64,000 bases of DNA. It comes from Limnohabitans sp. Rim8 (GTDB taxonomy: Bacteria > Pseudomonadota > Gammaproteobacteria > Burkholderiales > Burkholderiaceae_C). The stretch covers positions 1 through 64,000 of the forward strand of contig CAMDFT010000005.1 in assembly GCA_945897795.1 (NCBI GenBank), written 5' to 3'. Below are positions 9,659 through 19,454 of the stretch, piece by piece; positions within the stretch are counted from its first letter, which is position 1, and every line of letters begins with the position of its first letter. Position numbers and translations under genes: made by a program. Below the pieces are notes generated by a model. It did not search any database, had not been told where the DNA came from, and saw nothing but the letters and a program-made list of their open reading frames with translations.

Positions 9659-11641
9659 TCAGTGCAAGCCCACCACCGGCCGAGACTTGTAAAACTGCAC
9701 CGGGCTTTCGGGCAAGGCGTTCAACACCGATTTTTTGATCTTGCCCACCACATGCATTTCGCAGGGTTTGCAGTCAAAGCGCAGGGTGAGCTTTTCTTTA
9801 CCGTTGATCAGCTGCATGGGCTCGGCCTTCACCGTGCCTTGCACGCCCGTCACGCCTTTGGCTTGTTTCGGGCACAGACTCAGGCTAAAGCGCACGCAGT
9901 GCTTGGTGATCATCAGGCTGACTTCGCCCAACTCTTCCTGGCTTTCATAGGCCGCATCGATCACCTTCACGCCGTGCTTGGCATAAAAATCGCGGGCCTT
10001 TTGGTTGAACACATTGGCCAGGTAGCTGAGGGTGTCTTCGGGGTATGCGACAGGCGGCTCGACGGGCACGGATCGCGGTAGGCGGTGAAAACCTTTTGCA
10101 CGGGCGGCTTCGAGTGCCTGCACCGCATCGCGGCGCAAGGCGTTGAGCTGTGAGGGCGGCACAAACCAGGGACGGGGCAGGGCCACTTGCACATCCAGCG
10201 GCTCGAACAGGGTGTCCCCCAATTTGCCCAAGGCAGTTTTGAGTTTGTCCTCGGCCTGCTGCGCGTCTTTGGGCGCTTGCCAGGGGATGGCCATTTGCGC
10301 CGTGCCGGTGTGGCCCGCTTCGTCGGTCAGGGTCAGTTGCAGACCACTTTCGCATTCGGCGAGCTGCATCCAAACGCCCATGCGGCGCTCGGCGGATTTT
10401 TTGTCCAGCGTGCGCACCCAGCTCATATCGCGGTTGCGGTTGACCTGCACGCCTTTGCGCAAGTCCTTGAAGCCGTCCATCGGGTCTTTGGGAAACAGTC
10501 GCCAAACGCCCTTGGTTTTTTGGGCTTTTGCGCGGTTGATTTGCAAGCCCACCAGCTCTTTTTGCAGGTCGTAATAACAAAGCCCGTCGCCGTTGTGCAG
10601 TTCGGTGGCCGGGTCGTCGGTGGTGATCTCGACGTGCTCGGGCGTGACCTTGCTGACCCAGCCAATCGACTGGCCGGGGTTTTTGGGCGTGTCAAACGCG
10701 CCGATGTCTTCTTTGCGGCCCTGTACAAAGTAATCGGTGAACTCGCGGTTGAAGTTCTGGTTCGGATCGGGTTCAAAGCTGAAGGTGGTGCGGCCGTGCG
10801 AGGCAGCGGCCAGCGGATTTGAGGAGTTTTGGCGCTCGTTCAGCACCTCGTCAAACAGCTTGCGGTAATGGGCCGTGATGTTTTTTACATAGGCCATGTC
10901 CTTGTAGCGACCTTCGATCTTGAAGCTGCGAATGCCCGCATCCACCAGATCGCGCAGGTTCTCGCTCTGGTTGTTGTCCTTCATGCTCAACACATGCTTG
11001 TCGTGCGCCACGATGCGGCCTTGTGCGTCTTTCACTTCATAAGGCAGTCGGCAGGCTTGCGAGCAGTCGCCCCGGTTGGCGCTGCGGCCTGTGTGGGCGT
11101 GGCTGATAAAGCACTGCCCGCTGTAGGCCACGCACAAAGCGCCGTGCACAAAAAATTCGATCACCGTGCGCTCGGTGTCGATCACATCGCGGATCGCGCT
11201 GATCTGCGGCAGCGTGAGTTCGCGGGCCAACACGATCTGGCTCAAGCCCGCGTCTTGCAAGAACTTGGCTTTTTCGGGGGTGCGGATGTCGGTCTGGGTG
11301 CTGGCATGCAGCTGGATCGGCGGCATGTCGATCTCGAGCAAGCCCATGTCTTGCACGATCAGCGCGTCCACACCCGCGTCGTACAGCTGCCAGGCCAGTT
11401 GGCGTGCGCCTTCCAATTCATCGTCGCGCAAGATGGTGTTCATCGTGACAAAAATGCGGCTGTGAAAGCGGTGGGCGTATTGCACCAGCTTGGCGATGTC
11501 TTGAATGCTGTTGTCCGCCGTGGAGCGCGCCCCAAAAGACGGGCCGCCAATGTAGACCGCATCCGCGCCATGGTTGATGGCTTCGATGCCGATGTCGAAG
11601 GTGCGGGCGGGGGCGAGGAGTTCGAGGTGATGAGGCTGCAT
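9659..11641 (-). CDS. rlhA: 23S rRNA 5-hydroxycytidine C2501 synthase (peptidase U32 family)
   Basis: 660 aa, matching E. coli RlhA (YdcP, 653 aa) in length and almost line by line in recalled motifs: LELLAPAR near the N-terminus, NHGADAVYIGGPSFGAR, LIVQDMGLLE, FVHGALCVAYSGQCFISHA, GDCSQACRLPYEVKD, SFKIEGRYKDM, and C-terminal MITKHCVRFSL and FDCKPCEMHVVGKIK. The cysteines in these motifs are the expected iron-sulfur ligands. Known role: prephenate-dependent hydroxylation of 23S rRNA C2501. The full-length C-terminal domain distinguishes it from the shorter TrhP (YegQ). It lies upstream of the histidine kinase gene on the same strand, with the tandem repeat array behind its start. Confidence 0.93.
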   Translation of the reverse strand: MQPHHLELLAPARTFDIGIEAINHGADAVYIGGPSFGARSTADNSIQDIAKLVQYAHRFHSRIFVTMNTILRDDELEGARQLAWQLYDAGVDALIVQDMGLLEIDMPPIQLHASTQTDIRTPEKAKFLQDAGLSQIVLARELTLPQISAIRDVIDTERTVIEFFVHGALCVAYSGQCFISHAHTGRSANRGDCSQACRLPYEVKDAQGRIVAHDKHVLSMKDNNQSENLRDLVDAGIRSFKIEGRYKDMAYVKNITAHYRKLFDEVLNERQNSSNPLAAASHGRTTFSFEPDPNQNFNREFTDYFVQGRKEDIGAFDTPKNPGQSIGWVSKVTPEHVEITTDDPATELHNGDGLCYYDLQKELVGLQINRAKAQKTKGVWRLFPKDPMDGFKDLRKGVQVNRNRDMSWVRTLDKKSAERRMGVWMQLAECESGLQLTLTDEAGHTGTAQMAIPWQAPKDAQQAEDKLKTALGKLGDTLFEPLDVQVALPRPWFVPPSQLNALRRDAVQALEAARAKGFHRLPRSVPVEPPVAYPEDTLSYLANVFNQKARDFYAKHGVKVIDAAYESQEELGEVSLMITKHCVRFSLSLCPKQAKGVTGVQGTVKAEPMQLINGKEKLTLRFDCKPCEMHVVGKIKKSVLNALPESPVQFYKSRPVVGLH

Positions 11642-11686
11642 GGGGCCGGATTATCCCAGCTTGCTCGCCGGGGGTATGTCGTTTTT

Positions 11687-12263
11687 CGTAGGCCGTCGCA
11701 TTATGGTCCGACGTTGTTCACCACTGACGTTTGAAAATGTCGCTTCGCGAACGGATGGCTGTCGGACCGTAAAGGCCCGACCTACGGGGTGCGTCGCGCC
11801 ACTGCGGGGGCATGCCGTTTTTCGTAGGTCGGTGCCTTCAGGTCCGACATCTTCGTTGCGCCACCGCCTCCTGAAAATGTCGCTTCGCGAACGGATGGCT
11901 GTCGAACCGTAAAGGTGAGACCTACGGGGTGCGTCGCGCCAATGCGGGGGCATGCCGGTTTTCGTAGGTCGGTGCCTTCAGGTCCGACGTTGTTCACCAC
12001 CAACTCTTGAAAATGTCGCTTCGCGAAAGGATGGCTGTCGGACCGTAAAGGCCCGACCTACGGGGTGCGTCGCACCAATGCGGGGGCATGCCGGTTTTCG
12101 TAGGTCGGTGCCTTGAGGTCCGACGTTGTTCACCACCGACTCCTGAAAATGTCGCTTCGCGAAAGGATGGCTGTCGGACCGTAAAGGGCCGACCTACGGG
12201 GACGTGTCGTGCCACCGCGGGGGTATGTCGGTCTTCGTAGGTCGGTGCCTTCAGGTCCGACAT
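11687..12263. repeat. Tandem array of about four 136-140-bp units built from inverted REP-like arms
   Basis: Units begin at 11687, 11823, 11963, 12099 and (partial) 12236, each with CGTAGGTCGG (CGTAGGCCG in the first). Within a unit a left arm (CGTAGGTCGGTGCCTTCAGG then TCCGAC) is followed about 40 bp later by GAAAATGTCGCTTCGCGAA, then a right arm that is the left arm inverted (GTCGGACCGTAAAGG then CCCGACCTACG), then a GGGGCATGCCG spacer. Copies are very similar. It fills the gap between the rlhA start and the ppiC terminator. A relative of the arm lies at 59979-60039. Confidence 0.92.
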
Positions 12264-12306
12264 CTTCGGTGTGTCAACGCACTTGCCTTGCGACCACCGC
12301 CCAAGC

Positions 12307-12333
12307 AAAAAACGCGACCGAAGTCGCGTTTTT
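12307..12333 (-). terminator. Rho-independent terminator of the PPIase gene
   Basis: Near-perfect palindrome AAAACGCGAC, loop CGAA, GTCGCGTTTT, with T-runs on both strands, 22 bp past the PPIase stop. The symmetry could also make it act on the opposite strand. Confidence 0.85.
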
Positions 12334-12354
12334 CAAGACAAACAGAGATTCAGA

Positions 12355-13128
12355 TCACTGGATCTTGGCTTTGCTGCGCAGGCCTTCTTGGTAGGCGCTC
12401 AGCTTTTGCTGTTGCAGTTGCTGGGCAATCTGGGGTCTGACTTCTTCGAGCTTGGGCAATTGGGCGTCGCGCACATCGTCGACGCGGATGATGTGGAAGC
12501 CAAACTGGGTCTTCACGGGTGTGTCGGTCATCTGACCCTTGTCCAGTTTGACCATGGCACCGGAAAACTCGGGCACATAACTGCCCGCAGCGGCCCAATC
12601 CAAGTCGCCACCGTTGGCGCCAGAGCCTGGGTCTTTGGAGGCTTTTTTGGCCAATTCTTCAAAGTTGCCGCCTTTTTTGATGTCGGCAATCAGGGCCTTG
12701 GCATCGGCTTCGGTTTCCACCAGGATGTGGCGGGCACGGTATTCCTTGCCGCCGTTTTCCTTGGCGAACTTGTCGTACTCGGCCTTGATGTCGGCGTCAG
12801 TGACTGGATTTTTCTTTTGAAAATCGGCAAACAGTTGGCGGATCAGGATGGTCTGGCGGGCCAGTTCCAGCTGGGTTTTGTAGTCTTCGCTGGCATCCAG
12901 GCCGCGTTTGCGGGCTTCTTGCATGAAGACTTCGCGGGCGATCAGCTCTTGCTTGATTTGGTCCAGCACTTCAGGGGTGACGGGGCGACCTGAGGCTTCG
13001 ACTTGCTGTTGCAGCGCTTTGACGCGCGAGGTTGGCACTGGCTTGCCATTGACCACAGCCAGGTTTTGCGCCAGAACGGGGGACGCCAGCAAGGCCACCA
13101 AAGCGGCGCTGAGCAGTTGCTTTTTCAT
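12355..13128 (-). CDS. Periplasmic peptidyl-prolyl cis-trans isomerase (parvulin/PpiC type)
   Basis: 257 aa with a cleavable signal peptide (MKKQLLSAALVALLASPVLAQ), so periplasmic. A SurA-N-like helical region (residues about 25-120) is followed by a rotamase domain with YRARHILVETEADAKALI, a SKDPGSGANGGDLDW turn and TQFGFHIIRVDD. The family isomerises X-Pro bonds and helps fold outer-membrane or secreted proteins. A clear terminator follows the stop, and it is separated from bolA by the bolA terminator, so it is its own transcription unit. Short parvulins of this kind are common in Burkholderiales. Confidence 0.9.
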   Translation of the reverse strand: MKKQLLSAALVALLASPVLAQNLAVVNGKPVPTSRVKALQQQVEASGRPVTPEVLDQIKQELIAREVFMQEARKRGLDASEDYKTQLELARQTILIRQLFADFQKKNPVTDADIKAEYDKFAKENGGKEYRARHILVETEADAKALIADIKKGGNFEELAKKASKDPGSGANGGDLDWAAAGSYVPEFSGAMVKLDKGQMTDTPVKTQFGFHIIRVDDVRDAQLPKLEEVRPQIAQQLQQQKLSAYQEGLRSKAKIQ

Positions 13129-13173
13129 CGTGTTTTCCTAAGAGACGGGGTGTCAGGTGTGGATCAAGGGTTC

Positions 13174-13207
13174 AAAAAAAGGGGCTGTCACCAAAGGGTG
13201 ACTGCCC
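13174..13207 (-). terminator. Rho-independent terminator after bolA
   Basis: Read on the minus strand: GGGC-A-GTCACC, loop CTTT, GGTGAC-A-GCCC, then CTTTTTTT. It begins five bases past the bolA stop and ends the selO-msrB-yciB-bolA unit. Confidence 0.88.
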
Positions 13208-13211
13208 GGGT

Positions 13212-13484
13212 TCAGATCAACTCGATGGCCAGGGCGTGCAAGCCTTGGTCGATGAAATCTTGCAGCGCATCATACACAAGGCGGTGACGTTGCACGCGGC
13301 TGATCCCGACAAACAAAGGCGAAGCAATGCACACCCGCATGTGGGTGCCCACGCCGCTGTCGTTGGCGCCCATGTGGCCCGCGTGTTGGGCGCTTTCGTC
13401 GATCACGCGCAGCTCAGTGGGTTGCAGGCGCTCGATCAGACGGGCGTGGATTTGTTCGCTCAGGGGCAAAGTGGCGTGGATCAT
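13212..13484 (-). CDS. bolA: BolA family protein
   Basis: 90-aa BolA/IbaG-type protein; the family pairs with monothiol glutaredoxins in iron-sulfur handling and affects cell shape. Visible: [22 protein letters not shown] (start of the fold, with a conserved His), [34 protein letters not shown] and HALAIEL at the end. The ATG at 13484 overlaps the yciB stop by four bases (ATGA), indicating translational coupling. A longer frame continues upstream to 14048 but that part is antisense-like noise over yciB. Confidence 0.92.
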   Translation of the reverse strand: MIHATLPLSEQIHARLIERLQPTELRVIDESAQHAGHMGANDSGVGTHMRVCIASPLFVGISRVQRHRLVYDALQDFIDQGLHALAIELI

Positions 13485-14023
13485 GGCTGCTTGTCCTCGT
13501 CTTTGGGCAAATAGCGCGAAATGTACAGGCCCTGACCCAGAATGAAGACCAAGGGGAAGGCATAACCCCAGAGCTTGAAGTTCACCCAGTCTTCGGTGCT
13601 GAAATAGTGGGCCACATAGGCGTTGATGGTCGCCATGAACAGGCAATACAGCATCCACGACAGGTTCAGGCGGTTCCATACGGCGTGGGGCAGTTGCAGT
13701 TGCGCGCCCAGCAGCATGTGCAAGAAATTTTTCTTCAACAACCAGTGGGCTACGGCCAGGGCAATCGCCAGACCGGAGTACAGCAAGGTGGGTTTCCACT
13801 TGATGAAGCGCTCGTCGTGCAAGCCCAGCGTCAAGGCGCCAAAGCCCAGCACCAGCACCAGCGTGATCTTGTGCATGGTCTGCAGCTTGCCGTCCATCTT
13901 GTAGATCATTGCCGTTTGCAGCACGGTCGCGCCCATCAGCACCGCCGTGGCGGTGTAGATGTCGGCCATCTTGTACGCGCCAAAAAACAGCAGGATGGGG
14001 AAAAAGTCGAGGATGAGTTTCAT
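13481..14023 (-). CDS. yciB: Inner membrane septation protein A (YciB/IspZ family)
   Basis: 180-aa integral membrane protein with five or so hydrophobic helices, starting [18 protein letters not shown], the characteristic YciB N-terminus; [31 protein letters not shown] is the conserved C-terminal part. The family affects cell envelope and septation in gamma- and betaproteobacteria. I start at ATG 14023 rather than the longer frame at 14056, because family members begin with this motif. Linked to bolA downstream by a four-base overlap and to msrB upstream by a 43-bp gap, a conserved arrangement in Burkholderiales. Confidence 0.93.
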   Translation of the reverse strand: MKLILDFFPILLFFGAYKMADIYTATAVLMGATVLQTAMIYKMDGKLQTMHKITLVLVLGFGALTLGLHDERFIKWKPTLLYSGLAIALAVAHWLLKKNFLHMLLGAQLQLPHAVWNRLNLSWMLYCLFMATINAYVAHYFSTEDWVNFKLWGYAFPLVFILGQGLYISRYLPKDEDKQP

Positions 14024-14066
14024 GAAATGGGTGCATTGGCTGCGCCAAAGGGGCAACCGGGTGGGG

Positions 14067-14474
14067 TCAGGAAGGCTCGAAGTCTAACGAAGCGGAGTTC
14101 ATGCAGTAACGCAAGCCCGTGGGGGCGGGGCCGTCCTCGAACACATGGCCCAAATGCGCGCCGCATTGGGCGCACACGGTTTCAACCCGGCGCATGCCGT
14201 GGCTGTTGTCTACGAGCTCTTTAATGGCCCCGTCCGACGAAGCCTGCGAGAAGCTGGGCCAGCCGCAGCCGGCGTCGAATTTGGTATCCGATTTGAACAA
14301 TTCGGCGTCGCAGCAAATGCAGCGGTAAATGCCTTTGGCCCAGTGGCCCTCATATTTGCCGGTGAACGGGCGCTCGGTGGCGGCTTGTCGGGTCACGGCG
14401 TAGGCCACAGGTTCGGCGCCCTTGGCGGCCAGCAACTCGCGCCACGCTTGTGCGGATTTTTCAATTTTGGTCAT
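14067..14474 (-). CDS. msrB: Peptide-methionine (R)-S-oxide reductase
   Basis: 135 aa. Reduces methionine-R-sulfoxide in proteins. Zinc ligands are seen as two CxxC pairs (CICCDAEL and [10 protein letters not shown]), substrate motif DAGCGWPSF, and the catalytic cysteine in [13 protein letters not shown]. No signal peptide, so cytoplasmic. ATG at 14474 overlaps the selO stop (ATGA), implying coupled translation. SelO AMPylation has been tied to redox homeostasis, so pairing with a sulfoxide reductase makes functional sense, though that is inference here. Confidence 0.96.
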   Translation of the reverse strand: MTKIEKSAQAWRELLAAKGAEPVAYAVTRQAATERPFTGKYEGHWAKGIYRCICCDAELFKSDTKFDAGCGWPSFSQASSDGAIKELVDNSHGMRRVETVCAQCGAHLGHVFEDGPAPTGLRYCMNSASLDFEPS

Positions 14475-16138
14475 GATGAACAGCTGATTTCCAGTTGACC
14501 CGCCCAGTCGGGCGGCAAGTCGGCATAGGCTTGCATGCCCGGATGCTCGTCGAAGGGTGACTGTAGCAAGTTGTGCAAGGTGTCGATTTCTGAGAAATCA
14601 CCCGCCTGCGCTTGGCGAATGGCGATTTCGGCCAGATGGTTGCGCAGCACAAACTTGGGGTTGGTGCGCAGCATCTGCTGACCCACCGACGGCCCAGAGG
14701 CTTGACCCAAACGGGCCCGGTAACGGTTGAGCCAGGCCTGCCAGCGCTGGCGGTCGATGAACAGGTCTTGCACGGCCATGACAGAGGCTGTGGTGGATGG
14801 CCGCGCTTCGCTCGCAATGACGGGGTTGGGTGCGTCAGAGGTCAAAGAGTCCGTCATCGCGAGCGAAGCGTGGCGATCCAGTGGTTGTGCCGCTGTGCCC
14901 GCCAAACCCCGAACGTCCACCGACGTGCCCCATGCACCCGAGGCCACCGCGTGCGACAAGCGACGCCAAAACAGGGTGTAGTCCACCCGCTCGGAGGCCA
15001 ACAATTGCATCAGGTCCTCCACCAAAGTCCAGTCGGCTTCGCGTTCGGACTCGGGGGCCTGCGCACCCACCAAGCCCAGCTTGGCCCGCATGGCATCGCC
15101 CAGGCAGCGGGGGAACAGGGTTTTGTAGCCCTCCAGCACCTGCAGCGTCATCTCCTGGTCGTCGATCAAGGGCGCCAGCGCTTGGCCCAGGCAGTACAAG
15201 TTCCAGTACGCCACATTGGGCTGGCGGCCATAGGCATAACGCCCTTGGTGGTCCGAGTGGTTGCAGATGTGACCGGGGTCAAAGCCGTCCAGGAACTGGA
15301 AGGGCCCGTAGTCGATCGTCAGGCCCAAAAGGCTCATGTTGTCGGTGTTCATGACGCCGTGGCAAAACCCCACCGCTTGCCATTGCGCCAGCAGCCGGGC
15401 GGTGCGTTCTTGCACCTCGTCCAGCAGGGCCGCGTACACATTGCCTTGCCACCGCGCAGCGCGTTCGTGGCATTCGGGCAGGTGGTGGGCAATGGCGTGG
15501 TCGGCCAGCAGACGCAAACTGTCCGTGTCGCCTTGGGCCGAAAAGTGTTCAAAGTGACCAAAACGCAAAAAGCTGGGGGCCACACGGGCCACGACGGCGG
15601 CGGTTTCCATCGTCTCGCGCCGCACCGGCTCGGGCGAGGCCACCAGGCTCAGGGCCCGGGTGGTCGGGATGCCCAGACCGTGCATGGCTTCGCTGCACAA
15701 ATACTCGCGGATGCTGGAACGGAGCACGGCGCGGCCATCGCCACCGCGCGAATAGGGCGTGCGCCCAGCGCCTTTGAGCTGGATTTCTTGTGGGCCTTGC
15801 GCCGATTGGGCTTCACCCAGCCAGATGGCGCGGCCGTCGCCCAGCTGGCCCGCCCATTGGCCAAACTGGTGGCCGCTGTAAACCGTGGACAGCGGTTGAG
15901 AACCAACCATGACCGCATTGCCCGCAAAGGCTTGCAAGTGATCGTCGTCAAACAGCGCGTGGGGCCAGCCCAACTCGGCACGCAAAGCCTCGTTGCGGGC
16001 CGCCCAGCGTGGCGCGGCCACTGGTGTGGGCTGCAGGGGGGTGAAAAATCGGGGGCCCAGTTGGGTCAGGCGGTGCGTCCAGTCCAACACAGGCAAATCG
16101 TGGGGGGGGCTGACGGGGGCCAAAGAGGAAGATGACAT
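14471..16138 (-). CDS. selO: SelO/YdiU protein adenylyltransferase with a repeat-encoded insertion
   Basis: 555-aa pseudokinase of the SelO (YdiU) family, which transfers AMP to Ser/Thr/Tyr of target proteins. Visible: [19 protein letters not shown], the nucleotide loop [21 protein letters not shown] cut at Arg, [22 protein letters not shown], and the inverted kinase active site [21 protein letters not shown]. The protein is about 75 residues longer than E. coli YdiU (478 aa). Part of this is a roughly 30-residue segment ([10 protein letters not shown]...VIASEARPS) encoded by the class A REP-like repeat at 14793-14881, in frame, between the catalytic half and the C-terminal helices. Divergent from the acyl-CoA ligase gene. 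Confidence 0.95.
   Translation of the reverse strand: MSSSSLAPVSPPHDLPVLDWTHRLTQLGPRFFTPLQPTPVAAPRWAARNEALRAELGWPHALFDDDHLQAFAGNAVMVGSQPLSTVYSGHQFGQWAGQLGDGRAIWLGEAQSAQGPQEIQLKGAGRTPYSRGGDGRAVLRSSIREYLCSEAMHGLGIPTTRALSLVASPEPVRRETMETAAVVARVAPSFLRFGHFEHFSAQGDTDSLRLLADHAIAHHLPECHERAARWQGNVYAALLDEVQERTARLLAQWQAVGFCHGVMNTDNMSLLGLTIDYGPFQFLDGFDPGHICNHSDHQGRYAYGRQPNVAYWNLYCLGQALAPLIDDQEMTLQVLEGYKTLFPRCLGDAMRAKLGLVGAQAPESEREADWTLVEDLMQLLASERVDYTLFWRRLSHAVASGAWGTSVDVRGLAGTAAQPLDRHASLAMTDSLTSDAPNPVIASEARPSTTASVMAVQDLFIDRQRWQAWLNRYRARLGQASGPSVGQQMLRTNPKFVLRNHLAEIAIRQAQAGDFSEIDTLHNLLQSPFDEHPGMQAYADLPPDWAGQLEISCSS
14793..14881. repeat. REP-like inverted repeat (class A) inserted in frame inside selO
   Basis: Left arm TGGATGGCCGCGCTTCGC followed by TCGCAATGACGG, right arm CCGTCATCGCGAGCGAAGCG then TGGCGATCCA, inverted to each other around about 28 bp. 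Same family as the purL insertion. The selO frame reads through without a stop. Confidence 0.88.
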
Positions 16139-16260
16139 GGGTTCCGATTGTCACGCCCTTGACAAGCACCCGCGGTTTGGCGGGTTTTAGGCCCGGCGGG
16201 CATCGAACTCGGGTGCACAATGAACCGGTTGAGAACCACCCACCTGACAGGAGACGCCCC

Positions 16261-17889
16261 ATGCTGGGACTGATGCAACAGCAATCGCTTTTGATTTCTG
16301 CTTTGATTGAATTTGCCGAACAACACCATGGCGACAGCGAGATCGTTTCGCGTCGCGTCGAAGGTGACATCCACCGAAGTGATTGGGCCCAAGTGGCCCG
16401 CCGTTCGCGCCAGGTGGCCAACGCACTGGATGCGCAAAATCTGCCTCAGGGCACCCGCATCGCCACGTTGGCCTGGAACGGTTACCGCCACCTGGAGCTG
16501 TACTTTGGCGTGAGCGGCTCGGGCCGCGTGCTGCACACCCTCAACCCGCGCCTGCATCCGGATCAGATGGCCTGGATCGCCAACCATGCCGAAGACCAGG
16601 TGCTGTGCTTTGACATGACGTTTTTGCCCTTGGTGCAGGGGCTGCACAGCCATTGCAAAACCATCACCCACTATGTCGCTTTGTGCGACGCCGACAAGCT
16701 GCCCGAGGGCACCGGCATCCCCAATTTGGTGAGTTACGAAGCCTGGATGGGCCAGCAGCCGAGCACCTGCGCCTGGCCGCAGCTCGATGAGAACACCGCC
16801 TGCAGCTTGTGCTACACCAGCGGCACCACCGGCAACCCCAAGGGCGCTTTGTACAGCCACCGCTCCACCGTGCTGCACGCGTATGCCGCTGCTTTGCCCG
16901 ACTCGATGTGCATTTCGGCACGGGATTCCATCTTGCCCGTGGTGCCCATGTTCCACGTCAACGCCTGGGGCATTCCCTACAGTGCGGCCATGGCGGGGGC
17001 CAAATTGGTGTTCCCTGGCCCGGCACTGGACGGCAAGTCGGTGTACGAACTGATCGAAGCCGAGGGCGTGACCTTTGCGGCCGGTGTGCCCACCGTGTGG
17101 CAAATGCTGCTGGGCCACATGGCACCCGCAGGCCTGAAGTTCAGCACGCTGGGCCGCACCGTGATTGGCGGCTCGGCTTGCCCGCCCGCCATGATCGACG
17201 CGTTCCGTCAGAACTACAACGTGGACGTGCTACACGCCTGGGGCATGACCGAACTCAGCCCATTGGGAACAGTCTGCACCCTCAAAAACAAACATTTGAG
17301 CCTGCCTGCTGAGCAGCAGATGAAGCTGCGCATGAAGCAGGGTCGCTGCATCTTTGGCATTGACATGAAGATCGTGGACGCTGAGGGTCAAACCTTGCCG
17401 CACGACGGCAAGGCCGCAGGTGATCTGCTGGTCAAAGGTCCTTGGGTCATTGAGTCGTACTACAAACAAGAAGGCGGCAACCCCTTGGTGGACGGTTGGT
17501 TCCCAACGGGTGACGTGGCCACCATCGACACCGATGGCTTCATGCAAATCACCGACCGCAGCAAAGACGTGATCAAGTCCGGCGGCGAATGGATCAGCTC
17601 GATCGATGTGGAAAACATCGCCATGGCCCACCCGGCCGTGGCCATGGCCGCCTGCATCGGCATACGCCACCCCAAGTGGGACGAGCGGCCCATTGTTTGC
17701 GTGGTCAAGAAGCCCGGGGCCGAGGTCACGCGTGAAGCGTTGTTGGCCTTCTACGAAGGCAAGACCGCCAAGTGGCAGATTCCGGACGATGTGGTCTTTG
17801 TGGACGCCATTCCGCTGGGGGGCACCGGCAAGATGCTCAAGACCCGCTTGCGCGAGCAATTGGCCGACTACGTCCTTCCAAGTCTTTGA
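16261..17889 (+). CDS. Fatty-acid/acyl-CoA ligase (AMP-dependent synthetase)
   Basis: 542-aa member of the ANL superfamily that activates carboxylic acids to CoA thioesters with ATP. Motifs: P-loop-like [18 protein letters not shown] (A3), [11 protein letters not shown] (A5), [32 protein letters not shown] shortened here to the A7/A8 core GWFPTGDVA and [15 protein letters not shown], and the C-terminal lysine [12 protein letters not shown] (A10). The sequence resembles medium/long-chain FadD-like ligases; substrate is not readable. Start chosen at ATG 16261, preceded by AGGAGA at a good spacing, rather than the longer frame at 16132. Placed in front of the Liv transporter and fad block. Confidence 0.93.
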   Translation: MLGLMQQQSLLISALIEFAEQHHGDSEIVSRRVEGDIHRSDWAQVARRSRQVANALDAQNLPQGTRIATLAWNGYRHLELYFGVSGSGRVLHTLNPRLHPDQMAWIANHAEDQVLCFDMTFLPLVQGLHSHCKTITHYVALCDADKLPEGTGIPNLVSYEAWMGQQPSTCAWPQLDENTACSLCYTSGTTGNPKGALYSHRSTVLHAYAAALPDSMCISARDSILPVVPMFHVNAWGIPYSAAMAGAKLVFPGPALDGKSVYELIEAEGVTFAAGVPTVWQMLLGHMAPAGLKFSTLGRTVIGGSACPPAMIDAFRQNYNVDVLHAWGMTELSPLGTVCTLKNKHLSLPAEQQMKLRMKQGRCIFGIDMKIVDAEGQTLPHDGKAAGDLLVKGPWVIESYYKQEGGNPLVDGWFPTGDVATIDTDGFMQITDRSKDVIKSGGEWISSIDVENIAMAHPAVAMAACIGIRHPKWDERPIVCVVKKPGAEVTREALLAFYEGKTAKWQIPDDVVFVDAIPLGGTGKMLKTRLREQLADYVLPSL

Positions 17890-18027
17890 TCCCCATCAAG
17901 CCCGCGTGGTTGCAAGTTGAGCGTGACAGTCGCGCGGGTGATATGCCTTAGGTGCAAACCCCGAGCCCATTCGCCATTTCAGCGGTTACGCTGACACTGT
18001 CCCGATTTACAACGCAGGAGAACTTGT

Positions 18028-19260
18028 ATGAAAACCACCACCCGTCTGATCGCTGCAGCCGCTCTGGCTGCTTGCTCACTTGGCGCTTACGCGCAAAAAG
18101 GCGAGACCGTCAAAATCGCGTGGATCGACCCGCTGTCGGGCCTGATGGCCCCCGTGGGCAGCAACCAGCTCAAAAGCTTTCAGTTTTTTGCCGAAAAGTT
18201 CAGCAAGACCAACCCGGCGGGTGTCAAGTTCGAAGTCATTGGCATCGACAACAAGTTAAGCCCCGCTGAAAGCCTGAACGCGCTCAAAGCCGCCATGGAC
18301 CAGGGCGTGCGTTACATCACCCAAGGAAACGGCTCCTCGGTGGCAGGCGCCCTGATCGAAGCCGTCAACAAGCACAACGAGCGCAACCCCGGCAAGGAAA
18401 TCCTTTTCCTGAACCACTCCGCGGTCGACCCAGACTTCACCAACAGCAAGTGCAGCTACTGGCACTTCCGCTTTGACGCTGACACCTCGATGAAGATCGA
18501 GGCCATGACCACCTTCATGAAGGACGACAAGTCGATCAAGAAGGTTTACCTGTTCAACCAGAATTACTCACATGGTCACCAGGTCGTCAAGTTCGCCAAG
18601 GAAAACATCGCACGCAAGATGCCGGGTGTGCAAATTGTGGGTGAAGACCTGCACCCGCTGGCTCAAGTTCGCGACTTCTCGCCTTACATCGCCAAGATCA
18701 AGGCTTCGGGTGCCGACACCGTGATCACCGGCAACTGGGGTTCTGACCTGGCTTTGCTGGTCAAGGCGGCCAACGAAGGCGGCTTCAACGGCAAGTTCTA
18801 CACCTATTACACCGGTGTCACAGGCACCCCGACAGCGCTGGGTCAAGGCGGTGCAGGTCGCGTCTACCAGATCGCTTATGGCCACTACAACATGGGCGGT
18901 CAGATGGACAAGTGGTCCGCTGAATTTAAGCAAAAGTTCAACGATGACTTCTACACCCACTCCGTGGTGCGTATTTACCAGGCGCTGGGTGATGCCATGG
19001 CCAAAGCCAAGTCCACCGATCCAGTCAAAGTCGCGGCGGCGTTGTCCGGTCTGAAATTCTCGACCCACAACGGCGAGGTCGAAATCCGCAAAGCAGACCA
19101 CCAGTTGCAGCAACCGCTGTACATGACCGTCTGGCAAAAAGCGGACAAGAAGTTCCCTTACAGCCCTGAGAACACCGGCATGACACTGGCGCCCGTGAAA
19201 GAATACCCTTCTTATGTCTCCAGCACACCCACCAGCTGCCAGATGAAACGTCCTGGCTGA
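18028..19260 (+). CDS. livK: Branched-chain amino acid-type ABC transporter, substrate-binding protein
   Basis: 410-aa periplasmic binding protein (type I fold, LivJ/LivK-like, Peripla_BP_6). Signal peptide MKTTTRLIAAAALAACSLGAYAQ. Mature start GETVKIAWIDPLSGLMAPVG is the usual family opening. Preceded by GCAGGAG 7 bp before ATG. First gene of a five-gene importer. The ligand is not certain: neighbours are acyl-CoA metabolism genes and no amino-acid enzymes, so an organic or fatty acid is as likely as leucine/valine. The livK symbol marks position and family only. Confidence 0.9.
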   Translation: MKTTTRLIAAAALAACSLGAYAQKGETVKIAWIDPLSGLMAPVGSNQLKSFQFFAEKFSKTNPAGVKFEVIGIDNKLSPAESLNALKAAMDQGVRYITQGNGSSVAGALIEAVNKHNERNPGKEILFLNHSAVDPDFTNSKCSYWHFRFDADTSMKIEAMTTFMKDDKSIKKVYLFNQNYSHGHQVVKFAKENIARKMPGVQIVGEDLHPLAQVRDFSPYIAKIKASGADTVITGNWGSDLALLVKAANEGGFNGKFYTYYTGVTGTPTALGQGGAGRVYQIAYGHYNMGGQMDKWSAEFKQKFNDDFYTHSVVRIYQALGDAMAKAKSTDPVKVAAALSGLKFSTHNGEVEIRKADHQLQQPLYMTVWQKADKKFPYSPENTGMTLAPVKEYPSYVSSTPTSCQMKRPG

Positions 19261-19332
19261 GGCGCAACGCCTTCCGCTGCCGCTCTCTGAGCGACCCGCA
19301 AGGGTGTCTCAGGGTTTGGCGGATGGGCCAAG

Positions 19333-19365
19333 GCCCGATCACCTATGGGTTCATCGGGCTTTTTT
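19333..19365 (+). terminator. Terminator or attenuator between livK and livH
   Basis: Stem GCCCGAT/ATCGGGC around a 13-base loop, followed by TTTTTT. Binding-protein genes are often made in excess of their permeases, and partial termination here would give that. Confidence 0.75.
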
Positions 19366-19454
19366 ATGGGCTCTCGTGCCCCATTGAGACCAGATTTGCC
19401 AGTGCAAGTCCAATTTCTGTAATGCTTTAGACCCAAGGGTCAGGAAAGTTTGTG

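Noticed and set aside
11687-12263. CRISPR array
   Set aside because: Units are ~137 bp with internal inverted arms and nearly identical interiors; no short repeats with unique spacers and no cas genes.
13485-14048. Upstream part of the open frame that ends in bolA
   Set aside because: It overlaps yciB in another frame and has no family similarity; bolA starts at the coupled ATG at 13484.
14612-16135. 507-codon plus-strand frame opposite selO
   Set aside because: Shadow of selO; translation is Gly/His/Gln-rich noise without motifs, and it reads through the repeat.
17895-17945. CCCGCG/CGCGGG inverted pair before livK
   Set aside because: Only six base pairs across a ~30-base loop with no T-run; not a convincing terminator or riboswitch.
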